The position numbers and the translations under genes were made by a program. The notes beneath the pieces were generated by a model, which was given only the letters and a program-made list of their open reading frames with translations, ran no database searches and had not been told where the DNA came from. From Nonomuraea glycinis (lineage in GTDB: Bacteria; Actinomycetota; Actinomycetes; Streptosporangiales; Streptosporangiaceae): DNA of 64,000 nt. The DNA lies in the NCBI RefSeq assembly GCF_014646515.1, contig NZ_BMNK01000003.1, positions 1 to 64,000 on the forward strand. The letters are read 5' to 3'. Positions 59,159 to 64,000 of the stretch are shown here, piece by piece (position 1 is the stretch's first letter; every line of letters starts with the position of its first letter).

Positions 59159-59262
59159 CCGCCCTGGCCACCGTGGAACCGACCACCCTCCAACCGACCA
59201 CCCTCCGGCCGGCCGCCTTCCGGCCGGCCGTCTCCAGCCCGGCCGTCCGGGAGACCTCGTGA
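59155..59262 (+). CDS. 35-residue Pro/Thr-rich ORF between ABC exporter genes
   Basis: A small complete ORF. Its ATG overlaps the ATPase stop by 4 nt (ATGA), and its own stop overlaps the GTG of the membrane gene by 4 nt (GTGA), so it is tightly coupled on both sides. The peptide consists of degenerate repeats of the form PTTLxP/PAxFRP (MTALATVEPTTLQPTTLRPA...). No family is recognised. It may be a linker peptide whose translation couples the two subunits, or a small exported substrate or accessory subunit. Confidence 0.55.
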   Translation: MTALATVEPTTLQPTTLRPAAFRPAVSSPAVRETS

Positions 59263-59930
59263 TCGCGCTGGCCGTTTTCAGGATGGCCGGCTATGTGCGG
59301 TCGCATCGCGTCGTTCAGGCGCTGCTCCTGATGGTGCTCCTGCTCGCCGTCATGCACGGCAACCGGGCGCCCGAAGGGGCCGAGGCCGTCGTGCTGACGG
59401 ACTCGGCGGCGCTGATCATCCCGGTGCTCGCCTGGGCCGCGCGGAGCCTGCTCGACACCGAGCCGGACCAGCAGCGGCTGATGTCCGCGACCAGCGTGGG
59501 CGGCAGCTCGCGGGAGCTGTCGGCCGGCCTCCTGGCCGCGCTGACCGCCTGCACCGGCCTCGCCGCACTGGCCCTGGCCTGGGGTGTGCTGCTCGGGCTG
59601 ACCGCCACTCCGCCGGGGCCGGTGCTGGGAGCCGCCGTGGTGCTGCACGGGCTGGCCGCGCTGACGGGCACCGCGCTCGGCGCGCTCACCAGCAGAGTGA
59701 TCCTGCCGTCGCCGGCCCTGTCCATCATGGCCCTGCTGTCCGGCTTTCTCGGCATGCTGATCCTGAGCGCGTCACCGCTCTACTGGCTGACCGTGCCGGT
59801 CCTCGTCTGGATGCGGGCCGCGAACACCGATCTCCTGCTCGACCGGCTCCCCGAGCTGTCAGCCCTCTCCCTGGCCTGGTGCCTGATCGGGCTGACCACC
59901 TACGCCTGGCTACGCCGTACCCGCCCCTGA
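59259..59930 (+). CDS. ABC exporter membrane subunit (small, hypothetical)
   Basis: Membrane protein of 223 residues with about six helices, encoded two coupled steps after the ATPase; the size and order fit a membrane half-transporter of an ABC-2-like exporter. I do not recognise a specific family. The GTG start at 59259 overlaps the preceding 35-codon ORF stop. The stop lies 2 nt from the convergent rlmN stop. Export of a small molecule or peptide is an inference. Confidence 0.7.
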   Translation: MIALAVFRMAGYVRSHRVVQALLLMVLLLAVMHGNRAPEGAEAVVLTDSAALIIPVLAWAARSLLDTEPDQQRLMSATSVGGSSRELSAGLLAALTACTGLAALALAWGVLLGLTATPPGPVLGAAVVLHGLAALTGTALGALTSRVILPSPALSIMALLSGFLGMLILSASPLYWLTVPVLVWMRAANTDLLLDRLPELSALSLAWCLIGLTTYAWLRRTRP

Positions 59931-59932
59931 AG

Positions 59933-61033
59933 CTACTCGGTGGCGGCGAGTTGGCCGCAGGCGCCGTCGATCTCGCGGCCGCGGGTGTCGCGGACCGTCA
60001 CCGGGACGCCGTGGAACTGCAGCCGCCTGACGAACGCCCGCTCGTCCTCCGGCCGTGAGGCCGTCCACTTGGAGCCGGGCGTCGGGTTGAGCGGGATCAG
60101 GTTGACGTGCACCAGCTTGTTCTTCACCAGCTTGCCGAGCAGGTCGGCCCGCCACTCCTGGTCGTTGATGTCCTTAATCAGGGCGTACTCGATGGAGACC
60201 CGCCGCTTGGTCCTGGCGGCGTAGGCCCAGGCGGCGTCCAGCACCTCGGCGACCTTCCAGCGCGTGTTGATCGGCACCAGCGTGTCGCGCAGCTCGTCGT
60301 CGGGGGCGTGCAGAGACAGCGCGAGGGTGACCGGCAGGCCCTCGTCGGCGAGCTTGCCGATGGCCGGGACGAGGCCGACCGTGGAGACGGTGACGCCGCG
60401 AGCGGAGATGCCGAGGCCGTCGGGGGCGGGCTCCACCATGCGCCGCACCGCCGCGATGACCTGCTTGTAGTTGGCCAGCGGCTCGCCCATGCCCATGAAC
60501 ACCACGTTGTTCACCCGGGCGGGACCGCCGGGCACCTCGCCCGCCGCCAGCGCGCGGGCGCCCGAGACCACCTGCTCGACGATCTCGGCGGTGGACATGT
60601 TGCGGGTCAGGCCCGCCTGGCCGGTGGCGCAGAACGGGCAGTTCATGCCGCAGCCGGCCTGCGAGGACACGCACATGGTCACCCGGTCGGGATAGCGCAT
60701 GAGCACCGACTCGACCAGCGCGCCGTCGAAGAGCCGCCACAGCGTCTTGCGGGTGGTGCCGCCGTCGGTGGTGAGCTCCTTGACCGGCGTGAGCAGCGAC
60801 GGCAGCAGCGACGACAGCTTCTCCCTGGCCCCGGCGGGCAGGTCGGTCATCGCGGCCACGTCGGTGGTGAGCCGCTCGAAGTAGTGGCGGGAGAGCTGGT
60901 CGGCGCGGAAGGCCTTCTCGCCGAGCTCGGTGACGGCCGCGCGGCGGTCGGCCATGGAAAGATCCGCCAGGTGCCGAGCCGGCTTGGCCCTGCGCGGCGC
61001 GACGAAGGTGAGCTGACCTGGCTGCTGGGACAC
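59933..61033 (-). CDS. rlmN: 23S rRNA (adenine-2503-C2)/tRNA methyltransferase RlmN
   Basis: Radical-SAM methyltransferase of 366 residues that methylates C2 of A2503 in 23S rRNA (and A37 in some tRNAs). The radical-SAM cluster motif [14 protein letters not shown] (CxxxCxxC), [13 protein letters not shown], and the Cys in DGACGQL near the end, the second catalytic Cys, match RlmN. The GTG at 61033 gives the expected N-terminus ([10 protein letters not shown]); the frame stays open further upstream. It relates loosely to the Cfr resistance enzyme, but the RlmN-type housekeeping role is clear. Interestingly, it lies in the same window as erm, both acting near the peptidyl transferase centre. 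Confidence 0.9.
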   Translation of the reverse strand: MSQQPGQLTFVAPRRAKPARHLADLSMADRRAAVTELGEKAFRADQLSRHYFERLTTDVAAMTDLPAGAREKLSSLLPSLLTPVKELTTDGGTTRKTLWRLFDGALVESVLMRYPDRVTMCVSSQAGCGMNCPFCATGQAGLTRNMSTAEIVEQVVSGARALAAGEVPGGPARVNNVVFMGMGEPLANYKQVIAAVRRMVEPAPDGLGISARGVTVSTVGLVPAIGKLADEGLPVTLALSLHAPDDELRDTLVPINTRWKVAEVLDAAWAYAARTKRRVSIEYALIKDINDQEWRADLLGKLVKNKLVHVNLIPLNPTPGSKWTASRPEDERAFVRRLQFHGVPVTVRDTRGREIDGACGQLAATE

Positions 61034-61181
61034 GATCCTGCCTTTGCTGTGGTGGGTTACCGACCAGGGTAGTGAACGCCGGCCGTCGAGGTGACATTCC
61101 GTGGCAGAGCGCACGCCGCCCGGTGCTCCCGGTGCGGTAAGCCTCGCATGAGGGCGACCGGCCGATCTACAGTCTTCACGT

Positions 61182-62204
61182 ATGGCGATTTTCCGGTCTG
61201 CTTCTGGCGAGGGGCGCACCGAGGTCGTCCTCACCGCCGGCAACCCGTACGGCAGCCGGACGCTCGTGGTCGAGCGCGACGAGGACTCCTCGGTGGCCTA
61301 CCTGTGCGCGCCCGACGGCATCGTGTACGGCGCGGTGTGGCTGGCCAACCACCGGCCCGCCCCGCCCGTGGTCGACCTGGCCAGGATCAACGCCGGTCTG
61401 CCGCCGCTGATGCCGAGGGCCAACACGGTGCATCCGACCGGGCGGCGGCCGCTCGGCCAGCTCACGCCGCTCTGGTTCGAAGAGGGTGACGGGGTGGCGC
61501 TCTACGAGGAGGACGACCTGCTGGCCGTCATCCCCGGGTGGGCCGACATGAGCCGCGGCATGCCGGGCTATGCCCGTGACGCGGTGGGTGAGTCGCCGTT
61601 CGCGTGGGCGCTGTCGGAGGCGTTGGAGGGGCTGCAGCCGCGGATCGCGGGCGCCCGTTCCTACTGGCGGTGGCGATCGGCCGAAGGGTCCTGGCCGTCG
61701 TACCAGGAGCTGGTCATGGGTCATCTGGACCGGACGCTGGGCCCGGCCGGGCGCTACTGGGACGCCGGTGGCGAGCGGTTGCCGACCGTCGGCATCAGCG
61801 AGCGGCCGCCGCGCGGCAGGCGCGAGTTCACCGTGCTGTCCACGGTGGGGATGAGCTGCCAGCGGATGCCGACGGTGGAGCAGTGGATCGACGGACCCGG
61901 CGCGTACGCCCGGATCGAGCTGGCCGTCGCCACCCGCGAGGATCCGCGCGACGCCGCGCTGCTGCTGGTGTGGCTGGCGCAGTATCCCTGGCACTCGGTC
62001 ACCTGGCTGGGCCACGGGCACACCGCGAAGTGGTATCACGAGCCGTCGACGTTCCCGCTGGGCTCGCAGTACTCGGGGGTCGTCATGCAGGCCGACCCAC
62101 CCGGCATGCCGGACATGTCAGGATTCGCGTTCGGGGGTGAGGCCGTACGGTGGCTCTGGCTCTCCCCCGTCACCCACGACGCGCTCGAAGAGCAGCGTCG
62201 CTAG
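61182..62204 (+). CDS. SUFU-like (suppressor of fused) domain protein
   Basis: Cytosolic protein of 340 residues. The C-terminal half (about 180-335) resembles the bacterial suppressor-of-fused-like domain: [48 protein letters not shown] and the ending VTHDALEE. The function of bacterial SUFU proteins is unknown; some are immunity proteins of toxin systems. The N-terminal half (about 1-160) is unique. It is oriented opposite to the rlmN/cdsA/frr block, so it interrupts a usual conserved order. No toxin gene is adjacent. Confidence 0.7.
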   Translation: MAIFRSASGEGRTEVVLTAGNPYGSRTLVVERDEDSSVAYLCAPDGIVYGAVWLANHRPAPPVVDLARINAGLPPLMPRANTVHPTGRRPLGQLTPLWFEEGDGVALYEEDDLLAVIPGWADMSRGMPGYARDAVGESPFAWALSEALEGLQPRIAGARSYWRWRSAEGSWPSYQELVMGHLDRTLGPAGRYWDAGGERLPTVGISERPPRGRREFTVLSTVGMSCQRMPTVEQWIDGPGAYARIELAVATREDPRDAALLLVWLAQYPWHSVTWLGHGHTAKWYHEPSTFPLGSQYSGVVMQADPPGMPDMSGFAFGGEAVRWLWLSPVTHDALEEQRR

Positions 62205-62230
62205 CCGGAGCTCGCCGCACGGACGTCTTC

Positions 62231-62294
62231 GGACGAACGGTCCTGGACGCACCTCGCTAGACGAACGTTCCTGGACGAACAACGTCAGACGAAC
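62231..62294. repeat. 28-bp period repeat around the cdsA stop
   Basis: Near-identical 22-bp blocks (GGACGAACGGTCCTGGACGC-type) at 62231-62252 and 62259-62280, with a third partial copy AGACGAAC at 62287-62294, all spaced by 28 bp. The third lies within the last codons of cdsA. It fills most of the gap between the convergent SUFU-like and cdsA genes. It could be a transcription-termination region or slippage-derived. Confidence 0.7.
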
Positions 62295-63124
62295 AGCGCC
62301 AGCAGCATCCAGACCGGCACCAGCGTAGTGATCAGCGAGTCCAGCCGGTCCATCAGCCCGCCATGACCCGGCAGGATCGTGCCCAGGTCCTTGATGCCGA
62401 GATCCCGCTTGATCATCGACTCGATCAGGTCGCCCACCGTGGCCAGCGCCGCGACGAGCACGCCGATCACGGCCCCCTGCCACAGCTCACCGCCCAGGCG
62501 CCACGTCATCAGCCACGCCCCGACGGCGACACAGGCGATGACGGACCCGGCGAACCCCTCCCAGGTCTTCTTCGGGCTGATCACGCTCATCTTGTGCCGG
62601 CCGAACAGCACCCCCGCGATGTAACCGCCGATGTCACTGGCCACGGTCACCGCGATGAACAGGACCACCCGATCGGCCCCGTCGTCAGGGGCCAGCAGCA
62701 ACGCCACGAACCCGGCCAGTAACGCCGGATAGAACAGGACGAAGACCGAGGCCGTCCCATCACGGACATAACCATCGGTACCGGCGGCGAACATCCGCCA
62801 GATCAGCAGCACGAACGCGAACACCACGAACGTGCCGAGCAACCAATCCGCCCCGCCCCAGTAGGCGCCCGCCTGCATGGCCGCCAGCCCGAGCAGCGTC
62901 GGCACCACGGGCACCTGGATGCCGCGAGTCTCGAACGCCCGGATCATCTCCACCACGCCGACACCCACCGCGCCCACGACCACCAGGAGGAAAATCTCCT
63001 TGATCGTATAAACGGAGATGATGACCGAGGCGCCGAGTCCCACCCCCACCGCGATCGCGGCAGGCAGGTTTCGGCCGGTACGGCCGCCGCCGTTCGGTCC
63101 GGTGCCAGCCGTACGTTCTTCCAC
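62285..63124 (-). CDS. cdsA: phosphatidate cytidylyltransferase
   Basis: Integral membrane enzyme of 279 residues that makes CDP-diacylglycerol from phosphatidic acid and CTP, the precursor of phosphatidylinositol and cardiolipin. About seven to eight helices; the signature region near the C-terminus reads SPKKTWEGFAGS ... GDLIESMIKRDLGIKDLG ... LPGHGGLMDRLDS, with all catalytic Asp residues. The N-terminal tail (about 1-20) is Gly-rich and cytosolic. It follows frr by 57 nt with a strong hairpin between. The phospholipid route leads to phosphatidylinositol, a substrate class relevant to the inositol/mannoside locus upstream, but no direct link is shown. Confidence 0.92.
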   Translation of the reverse strand: MEERTAGTGPNGGGRTGRNLPAAIAVGVGLGASVIISVYTIKEIFLLVVVGAVGVGVVEMIRAFETRGIQVPVVPTLLGLAAMQAGAYWGGADWLLGTFVVFAFVLLIWRMFAAGTDGYVRDGTASVFVLFYPALLAGFVALLLAPDDGADRVVLFIAVTVASDIGGYIAGVLFGRHKMSVISPKKTWEGFAGSVIACVAVGAWLMTWRLGGELWQGAVIGVLVAALATVGDLIESMIKRDLGIKDLGTILPGHGGLMDRLDSLITTLVPVWMLLALFV

Positions 63125-63140
63125 AGAGTCTCTCCAGAGC

Positions 63141-63170
63141 CACGGCCCCCGCCTTCAGGCGAGGGCCGTG
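63141..63170 (-). terminator. hairpin between frr and cdsA
   Basis: CACGGCCC pairs with GGGCCGTG around an inner CGCC-ttca-GGCG helix, giving a long stem with one mismatch. It lies 11 nt after the frr stop and 16 nt before the cdsA start. It may act as an attenuator that reduces cdsA transcription from the pyrH-frr promoter, or as a terminator. Confidence 0.6.
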
Positions 63171-63181
63171 CGGCGGGCCAC

Positions 63182-63739
63182 TCAGACCTCGAGCAGCTCG
63201 GCTTCCTTGTGCTTCAGCAGCTCGTCGATCTTCGCGACGTGCTTCTGGGTGATGTCGTCGAGCTCCTTCTCAGCACGCCGGACCTCGTCCTCACCCGCCT
63301 CGCCATCCTTGATCATCTTGTCGAGGATCTCCTTGGCGGAGCGGCGGATGTTGCGCACCGACACCTTGGCGGCCTCACCCTTGTTCCGGGCGACCTTGAT
63401 GTACTCCTTGCGGCGGTCCTCCGAAAGCTCGGGGAACGACACACGGATCACCTGGCCGTCGTTACCGGGGTTGACGCCGAGGTCGGAGTCGCGGATCGCC
63501 CTCTCGATCGCGGCCATCGAGCCCTTGTCGTAAGGCTGAATGATGATCATGCGAGCCTCGGGCACGTGGAACGAGGCCAACTGCTGGATCGGCGTCTGCG
63601 TACCGTAATACTCGGCGCTGATCTTGTTGAACATCGAGGGGGTGACCCGGCCCGTCCGAATGCTCGCGAAGTCTTCCTTCGCCACCGAAACGGCCTTGTC
63701 CATCTTCTCCTCGGCTTCGAGGAGGGTTTCGTCGATCAC
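63182..63739 (-). CDS. frr: ribosome recycling factor
   Basis: Ribosome recycling factor of 185 residues, which together with EF-G splits the post-termination ribosome. The RRF pattern is complete: [78 protein letters not shown] and the C-terminal [19 protein letters not shown] helix. Normal length and position between pyrH and cdsA. Confidence 0.97.
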   Translation of the reverse strand: MIDETLLEAEEKMDKAVSVAKEDFASIRTGRVTPSMFNKISAEYYGTQTPIQQLASFHVPEARMIIIQPYDKGSMAAIERAIRDSDLGVNPGNDGQVIRVSFPELSEDRRKEYIKVARNKGEAAKVSVRNIRRSAKEILDKMIKDGEAGEDEVRRAEKELDDITQKHVAKIDELLKHKEAELLEV

Positions 63740-63782
63740 AGCGGCTCCCTGTCTACTAGCTGGCGGTATCGGGCTCGCGCCC

Positions 63783-64000
<218 letters not shown>

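Noticed and set aside
59933..61033. Cfr-type resistance methyltransferase
   Set aside because: The protein has RlmN-type conserved segments and lies in its usual place near cdsA and frr; nothing points to the Cfr C8-methylation subgroup.

Overview
The window is GC-rich with the strong third-position GC bias of a high-GC Gram-positive bacterium. Secreted chitinases, a SARP/AfsR-type regulator, an Erm methyltransferase, WhiB7-like promoter architecture and the block pyrH-frr-cdsA with rlmN nearby all point to a filamentous actinomycete. Streptosporangiaceae (for example Nonomuraea) is my best guess, from protein flavour only. No mobile element, CRISPR array or tRNA was found.

Left part (1-30 kb). 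Bases 1-300 carry, on the minus strand, the leader and promoter of an rRNA operon whose 16S gene lies left of the window. Then come an AI-2E family membrane protein, an AraC-type regulator, a prenyltransferase-like protein, and an erm 23S rRNA methyltransferase gene with its own promoter, a 19-codon leader ORF and an SD-sequestering hairpin. Next are a GT87-like membrane protein, a 530-residue relic or derivative of nitrate reductase NarG, two translationally coupled GH18 chitinases, an M14 carboxypeptidase, a LeuE-type exporter and several small membrane proteins. An orphan DesK-type histidine kinase, DedA, a DMT transporter, a GT4 glycosyltransferase, an unusually short P450 coupled to a PEP-mutase-like enzyme, a large SARP-NB-ARC regulator and an MFS exporter follow.

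Middle (26-57 kb) is a sugar and polyamine catabolic region. (1) An alpha-galactoside locus: binding protein, two permeases, a ROK regulator and a divergent GH36 alpha-galactosidase. (2) A putrescine locus: aldehyde dehydrogenase, potA-potD-potB-potC and a PuuB-like oxidase, divergent from an Lrp/AsnC regulator. (3) Two divergent operons: one encodes an ABC sugar importer, a CehA-type metallohydrolase, IolE-like and IolG-like proteins and a GH38 alpha-mannosidase; the other encodes IolC, an aldolase-like protein, IolB and IolD. Together they look like a pathway for taking up and degrading a mannosylated inositol, possibly derived from phosphatidylinositol mannosides. This is the most interesting system-level inference here.

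Right part (57-64 kb) holds a second AI-2E protein, a DivIVA-domain protein, a small ABC exporter whose two genes bracket a 35-codon proline-rich ORF, and then the conserved housekeeping genes rlmN, cdsA, frr and a partial pyrH. A SUFU-like gene on the other strand sits between rlmN and cdsA.

Many genes overlap by 4 nt (ATGA/GTGA), so translational coupling is widespread. Several promoters show a TAGCGT -10 placed 6-9 nt before the ATG, as expected for leaderless transcripts.
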